Shown: positions 8,602 through 17,582, counted from the first letter of the stretch. The stretch is 22,141 bases of DNA from Chrysochromulina parva (GCA_002887195.1 PJAB01000680.1:1-22141); one strand, 5' to 3'. Notes: a model not told the origin generated them from the sequence alone. Made by a program: numbers and translations.

Positions 8602-9907
8602 ATGCCTGTGCATGCGCGCTGCCTCGTGCTGAGCAACGGCATGGTCGGCGCCGAGAAGCAGGCTCTCGCTTTAGCTGAGGCGATCGGGCTGCCGTTTGAG
8701 GTGCGTAGAGTGAAACAGGTCATACCGGCACTCTCTCGGCTGCCGTCCTCCGTGCTAGCCTCCGCTACACATCTCCTGGGAAGCGTCGGCGTGAGTGGGA
8801 TCGGTCCAATAGATGCTCCGTATCCGGCGCTGGCCATATCATGCGGCCGCGGGAGCATACCTGCGAGCATCGCGCTGCGCGACGCGGGCCGAGGAAGCAC
8901 ACTCACCGTGCACATTCAGCGGCCCGAGTGCAGTGCGAGCTGGTTCGACCTGGTGATTGTGCCGCGCCACGACTACCCGACGCTGGCACCGCCGAATGCA
9001 GTGCTGACCCGAGGATCGCTCCACAGCGTGACGCCCGAGCTGCTCGCTGCAGCGCGCAGGGAGTGGGAGCCCGTACTGAGGCCCTTCCCGTCACCGCGCC
9101 TCACGCTCCTCCTCGGAGGCACAGGTGAGATTGCCACTGATTGCCCCCAATGATTGTGCTCTGATTGTGCTCTGATGGCTCCTGATCCTCCTTGGACGCA
9201 CAGTGTCGCGTAGCTGGTGGCAGCGGCCGCTCGCACCCGAGCTCACCGAAGAGAGCGCGCGGGCCTTCGTGCACTCCGCACTCGGCGCCGTCCGCCGCTT
9301 GGCCGGCAGCCTGCTTGTAACCACCTCACGTCGCACCCCGGCGGCAGCACACGCGGCGGTCGCGCTGGAGCTTAAGGCCGCCGCAGCTGCGGGCGTCCCC
9401 TGCCAGTTGTGGACTCCCGATGCGACGCCTAATCCGTTCCACGGACTGCTCGCATGCACGGACCAAGTGGCCGTTACCGCCGACTCGATCAACATGGTCA
9501 CGGAGGCATGTGCCGCGGGTGAGCCGCCATCTCGCGTGCTCGACCACCCTGATGGCCACCAAGAGAGCCCCTGATTGCCACTGAGTGCCACTGATTGGCC
9601 CTCCACTGAGTGCCCCTGATTGCGTCGCTCATTAGGTAAGCCCATCTACGTGTTGGACCCGTTAGCGTGCCGCCGCCGGTACGCGGTCTTCCACAGCCGC
9701 CTGCTTCAAGAGGGTCGCACGCGCCCGTGGCCGGCCGACGGTGTGCTCGAGCCTGCGACGCTGTGGAGGCGCAGTAGTGAGCACTCGCATGCCAACGGTG
9801 ACCTCGAGCGTTCGACGTTGTGGACCGCCACCGACGAGCTGAGCGACACTGAGCGCGCGGCGGCGCGAGTGGCAGAGTTGCTGCGCGAGCGAGGAGTTTT
9901 GGTGTAA
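8602..9907 (+). CDS. Mitochondrial fission ELM1 family (DUF1022) protein; 3 exons
   Basis: Exons 8602-9124, 9204-9518 and 9636-9907 give 369 aa. In plants ELM1 recruits dynamin DRP3 to mitochondria; the same fold occurs widely in bacteria as a GT-B-like protein of unknown activity. Family landmarks: an N-terminal SNGMVGAEKQALALAEAIG, PYPALAISCGRGSIPASIAL, VHIQRPECSASWFDLVIVPRHDY, a TRGSLHSVTPE segment, LTLLLGGTVSRSWW across the first junction, ADSINMVTEACAAGKPIYVLDPL across the second, and RFxxRLxxxGxTRP-like FHSRLLQEGRTRPW. Both introns (79 and 117 nt) have TGATTGCC-type units. Exon 3 contains a 57-bp in-frame insertion at 9768-9824 (about residues 324-342), made of a reversed introner core plus a duplicated 31-bp flank. 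Start chosen at the first ATG; no targeting peptide is seen. Confidence 0.8.
9737..9824 (-). mobile_element. Reversed introner copy translated inside ELM1 exon 3
   Basis: The core GGCGCAGTAGTGAGCACTCG continuing CATGCC (9768-9793) is the reverse complement of the introner core. It is flanked by direct copies of a 31-bp coding sequence (9737-9767 and 9794-9824, 25/31 identical). In this orientation it lacks a usable 3' splice site, and the reading frame runs through it, adding 19 residues (including RRSSEHSHANG). Confidence 0.65.
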
Positions 9908-10325
9908 GCGGGCGTGGAGCGACTCTACCCCTTAGTCGCCGTGCTGCAAGAGCAAGGAGTGATGGCTTTTGCGGTTGGTGGCACATCCCGAGGGGAGGCT
10001 GCGCTGCGTGCCGTGTGCCGGTGGGATGTGCTGATAGGCTGTCGGTATGGTCCGATCTTTCACGCCCTGCCCGGAGCCCGGGGTGCGCGGTACGGATAGA
10101 TTAGCGAACGTAGCTCCCAGCACCCAACGCAAACCCAATGAGTTAATCAGATCACACAAGGCATCCGCGACGGAGTGTAACTCAACTCACGAAGACATAC
10201 AGGAGCGGGTTGCTGACTCAATGAACTCAGAAAGAGATCACACTGGAGTCTGGACACGCCTCGTGTGTCATGAGGAGACACAAAGGCTTCCAAAAGAGCA
10301 TGATGAGGCGACGAGGACGTCCGCT
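9908..10325. other. Intergenic between convergent genes; nothing seen
   Basis: 418 bp between the ends of the ELM1 gene (+) and the FkbM gene (-). I find no gene, tandem repeat or RNA. A longer plus-strand frame here runs into FkbM antisense and is a shadow. Confidence 0.4.
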
Positions 10326-11279
10326 CTAGGAGTCGCAATTAAAAGTGTGGCCTCGGACTCCGCTGCAAACCCCTATCTTCCAGGGGCTGCGGGAAGCGTT
10401 GCCTTCCAACGTCCCTATCCATGGAAGTATCAAATCGCAGCCAAAATTGTGCTCAACGCATGGTGGCGTGTGCACAGGAACTTTGAAGCCGCACTCCGCA
10501 AAAAGCTGTTTGAGCTGTATTGGCGAACAGTCGGCACCCCGCAATAAGTGGCCATAAAATTCCACTTTGGCCACACCCACCCTGCCCTCTTGCAACCATC
10601 TTTTCATGCCACGCACAGTATGGCATTCATGTCCCTCCACGTCAATCTTCAAAACGTCCGCACGAAATGAGTCCGGCAGTATGTTATCCAGTGCGCGAAC
10701 CGGCACATTCTTTTGGTACACCGTCGAGCTGTCCCTAGGGTTTTGCGTTGCGTTGGATTCTCTGAGAAACGCATGGCCACCATTATGTCGTTTGATTGCA
10801 AGTTTCATGGTGCTTGACGTGCTACTTGCGGCAAGTGGGTAGACAATAGCCCGGCCGGTCAACTCTGGATGCTCGCGAACGGCTTCCGAAAGTGTCGATG
10901 TCAAGTAGAAAAGGTTGGCAGGCGACGGCTCAAACGCAACTATTGATGCATTCGCTAGCAGCATAGGGAGGGTGCATGCCCCAATATTGGCTCCGAGCTC
11001 CAAAAAGGATCGACTCGATCCTCGAGGAACCTTATTAAGCAAATGAAGCAGCGGACCACATTCAAACCAAGATCCAGCCCTCCGAAGCGAATCTGACATC
11101 AAATCGCTGCCCAGACCGTAGAGACACATGTGACCATATTTTGTATGTGTCCAATGGCATCTGTGGCCGGGCGGAGGTGGCAGGGCGGCATCACCCGCAC
11201 GCCACGCTCTCCACGCCAAGCTGTCGCAAGGCACAGCTGTGGAGCCACAGCTTTCGTTGATCACAAGTTGCGCCAACAT
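10326..11279 (-). CDS. FkbM-type SAM-dependent methyltransferase
   Basis: Single exon, 317 aa from the ATG 11277-11279; the frame extends upstream without another ATG. The SAM-binding motif I is SFLELGANIGACTLPML (about 91-107), followed by SIVAFEPSPANLFYLTSTL, the acidic strand motif II. DVLKIDVEGHECHTVRGM (about residues 205-222) is the FkbM signature. The C-terminus (GVAKVEFYGH, LKQLFAECGF) completes the fold. FkbM enzymes O-methylate sugars and polyketides; in protists they are often expanded and linked to glycan modification. Residues 1-50 contain a hydrophobic start and several cysteines, which would fit a secretory or membrane-anchored form but not a clean signal peptide. Codon use is less GC-extreme than in its neighbours, which may hint at a different history. 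Confidence 0.8.
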   Translation of the reverse strand: MLAQLVINESCGSTAVPCDSLAWRAWRAGDAALPPPPGHRCHWTHTKYGHMCLYGLGSDLMSDSLRRAGSWFECGPLLHLLNKVPRGSSRSFLELGANIGACTLPMLLANASIVAFEPSPANLFYLTSTLSEAVREHPELTGRAIVYPLAASSTSSTMKLAIKRHNGGHAFLRESNATQNPRDSSTVYQKNVPVRALDNILPDSFRADVLKIDVEGHECHTVRGMKRWLQEGRVGVAKVEFYGHLLRGADCSPIQLKQLFAECGFKVPVHTPPCVEHNFGCDLILPWIGTLEGNASRSPWKIGVCSGVRGHTFNCDS

Positions 11280-11754
11280 TACAATTGCAGGGAGAAGTTT
11301 GGTGCTGTGTCTATTCAACAAGTTTGGTCCAGACCAGCTCTGAGCGAAGCGCCCTAGTTTATTTCTGTACCGGTAACCCGGTTTCGGGTATGTCTCAAGG
11401 TATGTCTGTGTGATTTGCGTGTCAAGTCAAGACTCAAGAGTCAAGTCACTCACTCATGTCAACTAGGCTTTACAATTAAACAACAGAGAGCAAAGAATGT
11501 GCTCCGGAACACCGGAAGCCAGCTATGGAAAACGGGAGAATGTTGAGAGGGCGCGGGGATCATATATAATGAGGCGCCACGGGAGTGGACTTGACTTGAC
11601 TAATTGACTTGACTTGACTTGATCGCCTCTTGACTCGCGGGGCCGCCCTCTCTCAGCCCGCCCTCTCTCACCCCTCAAAGAACCCAAACGCACGCGACGC
11701 GTGACATCTCCACACTCGTCTCCTTCTTCACGAACACACACCGAGGTGCTCAGG
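11280..11754. promoter_or_regulatory. Divergent promoter region with TATA-like box and TGACT repeats
   Basis: 475 bp between the FkbM start (-) and the next gene (+). TATATAAT at 11563-11570 lies about 190 bp upstream of the plus-strand ATG. An ACCGGT palindrome is at 11369-11374. AAGTC-type repeats at 11421-11450 are complementary to TTGACTTGAC-type repeats at 11588-11623. A Pro-rich open frame precedes the ATG but has no earlier ATG. Confidence 0.5.
11421..11623. repeat. Long-range inverted arrays of CAAGT / ACTTG
   Basis: The left arm GTCAAGTCAAGACTCAAGAG and following TCAAGTCACT (11421-11450) mirrors the right arm GACTTGACTTGACTAATTGA and following CTTGACTTGACTTGAT (11588-11623). The TATA-like box sits between the arms. 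The units are pentameric and imperfect. Confidence 0.5.
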
Positions 11755-13577
11755 ATGCCGCATCCCCCAGCTTCTGCGTCGAAAAACTGGGTAGATAAAC
11801 TCAGCCCTGACGGCTCAGACGACTGGAGGCTTGGGCCGAGGCAAACTGGCGGAGGGGGCAAGAGCAAGGCGAAGGAAAAGAGCGCTAAGTTCGCGCCTCG
11901 TTCTGCGTCTCAGTTCCAATTGGCGCATCAAAGGCTCGCCGACCATCTTGCGTCGACGATCGACTTCCAGCCCGCCGGTCTGGTCTCTCCGGAGCGATGC
12001 CCGCGTCTGCAGCGATTGATACACACGTGCAAGGATCGGCAGTGCATGGAGCTTGGTCTACCCTCGGGCGACAAGAGGGACTGGACGGACTTTGAGATCG
12101 ACCGCGCCACGGTCAGGATGGCCAAGGAGTGCACGGGCGTCTCCCCTTCTCCGGATGTCAACCTGTGGGAACTTGTGATGGAGTGCACGTGCATCAAGCC
12201 AATAAGTGACGAGATTTGCGGGCGAGAAGAGTATGTGGAGGCGCTTGTTGTTGTGAACGGCCTCAGGACGCTCACTGTCGGGCGCGCACTGCCCAAGAAC
12301 GGCGACTTTCTGCATACGGGCTTCCTGAGCTTTTACGACGACGGATGCGTCAAGCATGCGTACGGTGACGACCCGGCTATTGGGTGTCAACAAGTCTCAC
12401 AGATCAACGACGCGCAGGCGACGATCTACTTTGAGTTTGCGAAGGTGTACCGCAAGTACCTCGCGGTCGAGGATCAGATTGCGAAGCTGCTCGGCATGCA
12501 CATGAACTTATACGCGCAGGCCGCCGATCAGCTCGAGTCACTGCGCTACACGTTACTTTCGGTGCCCCAAATGCCCTCCCACTGATTGCCACGGATTGCC
12601 CTTGATTGCCTCTGATGGCCCTTGATTGCCTCCTTCATCAGGTGCCCAGAATGCCCGCCCACTGCCGCGCGATCTTCGAACTGGTCAGCCGGCGGCTGCC
12701 GCACTTGTTCCGCGAGTGCGCCTTCTCCAAGTCGCAGAACCTGGAGAATCTCGCCATCATCGAGCCTCTCTACACGCTCGAGCTCGAGGTGAGATCGACG
12801 CTGGATGCATCTGAGTGCATCTGAGTGCTGCTGAGTGCAGCTGAGTGTGATGTTTGAGCTCGAGGTGAGATTGTCGCCGCTGGTCGCCACGGATCGCCAT
12901 TGCTGACCACCAATTACATCCCTCATCAGGCAATTGTCGCCATCAGTCCGGTGCAGGCCGCTCGAGCGGAGCGTGCCATTGCCGCAGGCAAGGGGCGTGC
13001 CGCCGCCGGGCTGTCGCAGTGCATGACCTCAGAACAAGCCTATGCGCTGCTCGATGCTGAGGACTCTGCACGGGCGTCCGAATCCCGCGCACTGCTGCCT
13101 CCACCTGCGATACCTCACGTGAGACGAAGCCGGGGAGATCGGAAGAGATCGGAGGAGATCAAGCGAGACCAAGCGAGACCGAGCGAGATTACGAGACCAA
13201 TCGAGCTGCCCATCTCGCCTCCTGCTGCCGCCCCCGCCGACGCGCTGCCCTCACCACCATCCTCCTCCATAACCGCCGCCGACGCGCTGCCCTCACCTCC
13301 ATCCTCCTCCATAGCCGCCGCCGACGCGCTGCCCTCACCACCAACCTCCTCCATAGCCGCCACCGACGCGCTGCCCTCACCTCCATCCTCCTCCATAGCC
13401 GCCGCCGAAGCGCTGCCCTCATCTCCATCCTCCTCCATAGCCGCCGCAGACGCGCTGCCCTCACCTGCCGCGGCCGCCTCTGCAAGGGAAGAGTTTGGGC
13501 GGCTTGCAGAGGCAGTGACGGCGGGGATTGAGGACCTGGCCCTCATCAAGGGGTCATCATCGAGGGGCCTTCAGTGA
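11755..13577 (+). CDS. Unknown protein with Pro/Ser-rich repeat linker; 3 exons
   Basis: Exons 11755-12561, 12642-12788 and 12930-13577 give 533 aa, all junctions phase 0. I do not recognise the family. Residues 1-60 are basic and low complexity. About 60-220 is a globular region (FQLAHQRLADHLASTIDFQP, MAKECTGVSPSPDVNLWELV, ALPKNGDFLHTGFLSFYDDG). A long helical region runs from about 225 to 360 (AQATIYFEFAKVYRKYLAVE, QIAKLLGMHMNLYAQAADQL, then CRAIFELVSRRLPHLFRECA), which might be a coiled coil or a BAR-like bundle. The 42-bp repeat encodes five ADALPSPPSSSIAA-type units before a short helix (EFGRLAEAVTAGIEDLALIK). The C-terminus is uncertain: CATCAAG and ATCGAGGGGCC stretches are duplicated just past the stop, so another intron is possible. 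Confidence 0.6.
12562..12641 (+). repeat. TGATTGCC-class intron starting with a copy of the next exon
   Basis: The 80-nt intron starts with a 23-nt near copy (20/23) of the first 23 nt of exon 2 (GTGCCC...ATGCCC.CCCACTG), then TGATTGCC, TGATTGCC, TGATGGCC, TGATTGCC units and the CATCAG acceptor. The duplication starts exactly at the splice junction. Confidence 0.7.
12789..12929 (+). repeat. Intron with duplicated exon end and donor
   Basis: 141-nt intron of the unknown protein. GAGCTCGAGGTGAGAT, which spans the real exon end and donor (12780-12795), recurs inside the intron (12855-12870). Three GAGTGC(A/T)-type units precede it, and ATTGTCGCC inside resembles the start of exon 3 (CAATTGTCGCC). 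The acceptor is CATCAG. A second donor at 12864 is therefore available. Confidence 0.55.
13236..13475 (+). repeat. 42-bp coding tandem repeat
   Basis: About 5.7 copies of a 42-bp unit starting GCCGACGCGCTGCCCTCACC encode 14-residue Pro/Ser-rich units with few changes between copies (A/T, P/S, I/T). The reading frame is kept, so copy number can change without breaking the protein. Confidence 0.85.
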
Positions 13578-14028
13578 TCGCCCCTGATCACCACTGATGG
13601 ACCTTCAAGCTATCGAGGGGCCCTCATCAAGCCCCCCCCTAGGATTCCTACCTTGGAGTGGCCAGAATGCCAAGGCTCCTACTGCATGCCCGCTATGGAT
13701 AGAAAGCGAAGGGACGTTGGATGCTCTGTCGTGTGGACGTGGAACAGAAGGAACAACGAAGTGCGGCCAATTGAGTGCGGCGACGCGACGTCCGAGAGCG
13801 CGGACACAAGCGGGGACCGGGCCCCCTCACGTCGCCCGTCTCTCGAGTTTTCAGGTCTGCTATTATCATGGCTTCCTATTATACAAAAATAGTAGACGAG
13901 ACGCCGCCGACGGCATGTCCATGACCATGTGCCGGTCGGCGAATGAAATTGGAAAATTCGACTTACATAGATCTAACGTATGAAAACTGCAACGCTGTGG
14001 GAACAACGGGTCTTGTTACAAACTGCAT
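13578..14028. other. Intergenic between convergent genes
   Basis: 451 bp between the unknown gene (+) and the kinase gene (-). The first 60 bp contain TGATC/TGATGG units and a second CCCTCATCAAG, resembling a decayed intron. Nothing else is recognisable. Confidence 0.4.
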
Positions 14029-16972
14029 TCAACAAGACTCCCAACTAGTCGAGAGCCACTCATGCCTCGCCGCGTCCTCCGCAGTGAGCCTCCTCTCGTA
14101 ATCGACCGTCATCAGGCCGCGCACCATGCTCTTCGCCTCCGCGGAGATGTCATCCCACCACGGTGAAGGGAAGCTGTACTCGCCGCCTAAGATATGCCGG
14201 TGCAGCACCGCCTCGTCGTCGGCACCCCACGGAGGGAAGGCGCACAACATCGTGAAGAGCGTCACGCCGAGCGCCCACATATCTGCGAGCCGGAGGGCAC
14301 AATCAATGGTCCTCAAAGGCTAATGAATGCGAGCCGACGGACACAATCAATGGTCCTCAAATGATAATCAGTGCGAGGCAACAGAAAGAGCGCGAGGGGA
14401 GAGGCTATCAATGGTACTCAGAGGTCATCCGGCGCAATCAGACGCAATCAGTCGCAATCAGTCATGCGCACCCGGCGTCGTTGACTCGAAGCCTCGGCCA
14501 CTCAGCTGCTCTGGCGACACATATTTGGGTGTGCCGCACCAGCTCGAACCTCGCAGCACGTTCGGGCGCACGATCGCCGCGTACCCAAAGTCGATGAGCC
14601 GTATCGAACCCGCCTCGTTGACGAAGCAGACGTTCTCAGGCTTGATGTCGTTGTGAACGATCGAGCGCGCGTGGAGGTACCCGACGACGTCAAGCAGCTC
14701 CGCAAGGATCAGAGCAGCCTCATCCTCCGCGATGGCGCCGCCACGCTCGATGAGGCTGTAGAGCTCGCCCCCTGCCGCGTACTCGAGGACGAGGCTGATC
14801 GTACCTGTGAACGAGCGACGCCACGCTGTGAACGAGCACATGCATGCAGAGGAGGTCAGGATCACGCTCCTCGTACCCGAGATAGGATCCGAGATCGTCT
14901 CATAGAGCTTCGCTATATATGGATGGTGGAGGCTGCGAAGCAAGGCCACCTCAGCCTCGACGGTGGGCAGTTGCGCATGCATCGTCACCTTCGCCACGTC
15001 GATGGTCTTAATGGCCACCTCGTCGGGGTAGCCGTTGGCCTTGGCGCACAGGTTGTGCGCACGGCGCACAATCGCGTAGCTGCCCACGCCAATCGTCTCA
15101 ACGAAGCTATACCTGGTGAGGGAGAGGTACTCAAGAACGCAATCAACACGTAACCATCACGCCATCATCACGCAATCAACACGTTACCCTGCCAGCAAGT
15201 TGAGTGGCAGCTGAGGCGCGGCTTTGTGACGAAGCGCGGTGTCGGCCTCCTCGGGCTTGGCGCTTGCATGCACTCCCTTTTTGGACTCACGCTTTGCCGC
15301 GAGCACCGCCTTCTTGGCGGCCAGCCTATCGAGCGGAGCCGCCACCACAGCGGTGGAGGGCACGTGGGGCGCCGAGACGGGCACGTGAGGCGGTGTTGCC
15401 ACTGGTGAGCTGCCCGCGCGCGCCTGTGGGGAAGAAGGGTGGCGCACCGTGGTGAGCGTGTGCATGCAAGGCAGAGGGGCGCATCTCGAGCTGCCCGCGC
15501 GCGCCTCCTTCTTGGCCGTCGCCATGGCACCCCGCCGCGCCGCGAGGATCTCCTTCTTGGAGCTCACCTGATGGAGGAGGCCATCGAGGCTCATCAGTGG
15601 TCATCAGTGGTTATCAGTGGTCATCAGATTCATCAGAGTCATCAGGCCTTCGAGGGTCATCAGTGGTCATCAGAGGTCATCATAGGCCATCGGAGGCCAT
15701 CGGAGGCCATCGAGGGTCATCAGTGGCACTCAGGGTGGCACACAAGGTGGCAATCTCGTGCTTGGAGCTCACACTCGAGGTGGCAATCTCGTGCTTGGAG
15801 CTCACACTCGAGGTGTCAATCTCGTGCTCGGAGCTCACACTCGAGGTGGCAATCTCGTGCTTGGAGCTCACACTCGAGGTCGTGCGCCAGCTCAAGCTAC
15901 GCGAAGAGGACGAGCATACTTCCTCCATCAACGGCACAGGCAGTGGGCTGCGATTCATACCCCATCCGTCGTCGGACGTGAGTGCGCTCACGGCGCTCAC
16001 GGCGCCGCGGCCACCGCCGTCGTCGCTGTCGCCGCCGTCATCGCGCGCGCGCGCCGGAGCCTCTGCGTGCGCGGAAGTCGCCGACGGTGATGGCCACAGC
16101 CGGCGCCGCTCGAGGACAGCGTCCAACCCCGCGGTCGGCTGGGCGCCGGAGACGTCGTCGGCCAGCGCGCCGTGGAGGGCGACGGCGCGCCGCGCATGCA
16201 TCATGAACGTCTCGAGAAGCTCGAGCGCGCCACCGCCGCGCGCCGCCACCGCCGCGAGTGGCAGCGCCATCAGCCCTGCTTGCAGCGTCGCTGCGGCGTT
16301 CGCTTCGAGCCGGAAGAGACAGAGTGCATCCTCGACGATCTCGACGCGCAGCGCCTGCAGCGCGCCATTCGTGGAGCAACCGAGGCTCGCGCACTCGAGC
16401 GCGACGGCCGTGAGCCCTTGCAGTCGCGGCAACTCAGCAGCCAGCTCGCGCACGGTGCGGCTCGCCCACGCACGGCCAGCGTGGCCGTCGGCGTCGCGGA
16501 GCGTTCCGACGCCACTCCACTGGCAGAGCGCGCGCATGAAACCAGCGCACTCGCTCACGTACTCGCCCTGTGCGTGCCGGCCCTGCGGCTCGCAGCACAC
16601 CGCAGCGAGCTCGCGCACCGCTTGGGAGAGCGACGCGACGTGCCCTGCACTCGCGACGCGGCGGAGCACGAGCAACGCCTTGGCTGCGACCGTCGCCGAG
16701 GCCGACGAGCGGCACGCCTGCAGCCGCTTGGTGAGCTCCGCATCCACCTGCGCCGCCGTCTTCTCCTCGCCCGCGAGCCGCACGATCGTGAGCACGTGCT
16801 TCTCCTTTGGTGGCAGCCAGTCGTCGGTCGTCGCCTCGAAGAGCGCCGTCTTGCACTCGTCTGTTTGTTGCGTTCGGCGGACGGACGATGCCCGCCCCTC
16901 TGTCGGCAGACGCACTGATGGCTGTCGCGCTGGCTTGCTGGCGGCACAGCCGCAGCCACGCAGCCGCAGCAT
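14029..16972 (-). CDS. ANTH domain fused to a CAMK-like protein kinase; 6 exons
   Basis: Exons 16972-15872, 15567-15505, 15423-15188, 15112-14877, 14804-14472 and 14282-14029 give 740 aa with every junction in phase. Residues 46-59, EATTDDWLPPKEKH, match the ANTH phosphoinositide motif (K/G)AT-x6-PKxKH of AP180/CALM clathrin adaptors, followed by helices such as VAAKALLVLRRVASAGH. An acidic Ser-rich stretch and a basic Lys-rich linker (about 355-465) lead to the kinase: Gly loop IGVGSYAIV, VAIK Lys502, Glu521, IVHNDIKPEN (596-605, Asn in place of the HRD Arg), DFG 617-619, CGTPKYVSPEQ, then DMWALGVTLFTMLCAFPPWG. The kinase looks CAMK-like and active residues are present. It may phosphorylate coat components at endocytic membranes, by analogy with AAK1/GAK kinases; that is inference. 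Alternatively two genes are merged here, although phase and linker continuity argue against it. Confidence 0.7.
14283..14471 (-). repeat. Kinase intron with duplicated 3' splice region
   Basis: 189-nt intron. The 34 nt at 14284-14317, which include the real acceptor, recur at 14328-14361 at about 90% identity. In the upstream copy the acceptor GCAG has become GCAT. The rest holds TGATTGCG-type units next to the donor. Confidence 0.6.
14805..14876 (-). mobile_element. Introner copy 2 (72-nt intron, tandem acceptors)
   Basis: Runs from GTACGAGGAGCG to TTCACAG. The core TGCATGCATGTGCTCGTTCA is a diverged form of the introner core, and the 5' part weakly copies the next exon (GTACGATCAGCC...). 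GCTCGTTCACAG occurs twice, 21 nt apart, giving two possible acceptors (exon start 14804 or 14825) that differ by seven codons without a stop. Confidence 0.6.
15113..15187 (-). other. 75-nt intron before the kinase domain
   Basis: Runs from GTAACG to CACCAG, with TGATTGCG/TGATGGCG units. Splicing joins NLLAG to YSFVETIGVGSYA, which completes the kinase N-lobe start. Confidence 0.65.
15424..15504 (-). mobile_element. Introner copy 3 (81-nt, GC-AG intron)
   Basis: Begins GCGCGCGCGGGCAGCTC, which is identical to the first 17 nt of the following exon, then carries the core TTGCATGCACACGCTCACCA, a CGGTGCGCC block and CCCCACAG. The donor would be GC. It is 27 codons without a stop, so retention would also be tolerated. 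Confidence 0.65.
15568..15871 (-). repeat. Intron with four in-frame 33-bp donor repeats
   Basis: A 33-bp unit starting GTGAGCTCCAAGCACGAGAT recurs four times, with donors at 15871, 15838, 15805 and 15772. The next exon (15567) begins GTGAGCTCCAAGAAGGAGAT, 18/20 identical, so the unit derives from a copy of that exon start. Use of a later donor adds 11 codons (VSSKHEIATSS) each time. A run of TGATGACC/CGATGGCC units and CATCAG follows. Confidence 0.75.
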
Positions 16973-17462
16973 GCCCGTGTCGGGGTCCGACCACCGAGAG
17001 CGTGCAAACTAGGGGACAAGATTTGGGTACCAAGTGCCGTTAATCGGCAAAAGGTAGGGGGAAGTGGCGCAGGTGGCGCAACTATTGAATCAAAAGCGGG
17101 TGATTTATGCTGCCGTGACCCAGCGGGCAGCGGCCTTCCCCTAGAGTAACCCGATTTGGGAACCTCTTATGAGTTCTTTTTAGCCACAGGACACGGTTTT
17201 ACCCAAGGGGGTCAGGGAGGCGGAGGGATGTTAATCTTCTGGATTTGCACAAAATCGTGGAACTCATAGTTACCCTGATTTCAAAGTAACTGAGATACTG
17301 AGTGATTTACAGTACATAGTCCCAACGGGGGGGGTAGACGTACTAAGACGACTGAGGAGGGATTATTGTCTGGATATTGCGCACAAGATTCCACGGCACG
17401 CGATCCGGGCCTCAACCCCGCGTCGGACATCGCCCTCTGTTTTCACGTCGCGTCAAACCGTG

Positions 17463-17504
17463 CAGATTTGTACCCTGAGAAGTGAGATATTAATCTCAAA
17501 TCTG
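17463..17504. repeat. Nested inverted repeat
   Basis: CAGATTTG (17463-17470) pairs with CAAATCTG (17497-17504); inside, GAGAT (17484-17488) pairs with ATCTC (17493-17497) around ATTA. The two stems share base 17497, so they are alternatives at that point. Confidence 0.5.
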
Positions 17505-17582
17505 ACGGTGTTCACTTCACAGTGCGCACACTCTCGTGACCGCCCGTCACTGTCAGTTGTTCACTCACATCAGTGCATGCAT

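Noticed and set aside
13140..13200. Possible extra intron (GTGAGACG donor, GAGATC repeats) in the unknown protein
   Set aside because: There is no convincing acceptor before the 42-bp repeat, and the frame is open throughout, so I kept it as coding.
15597..17012. Plus-strand open frame of 471 codons opposite the ANTH exon
   Set aside because: The minus strand has a clear ANTH motif, and the plus frame shows only Ser/Arg-rich sequence and translated intron repeats.
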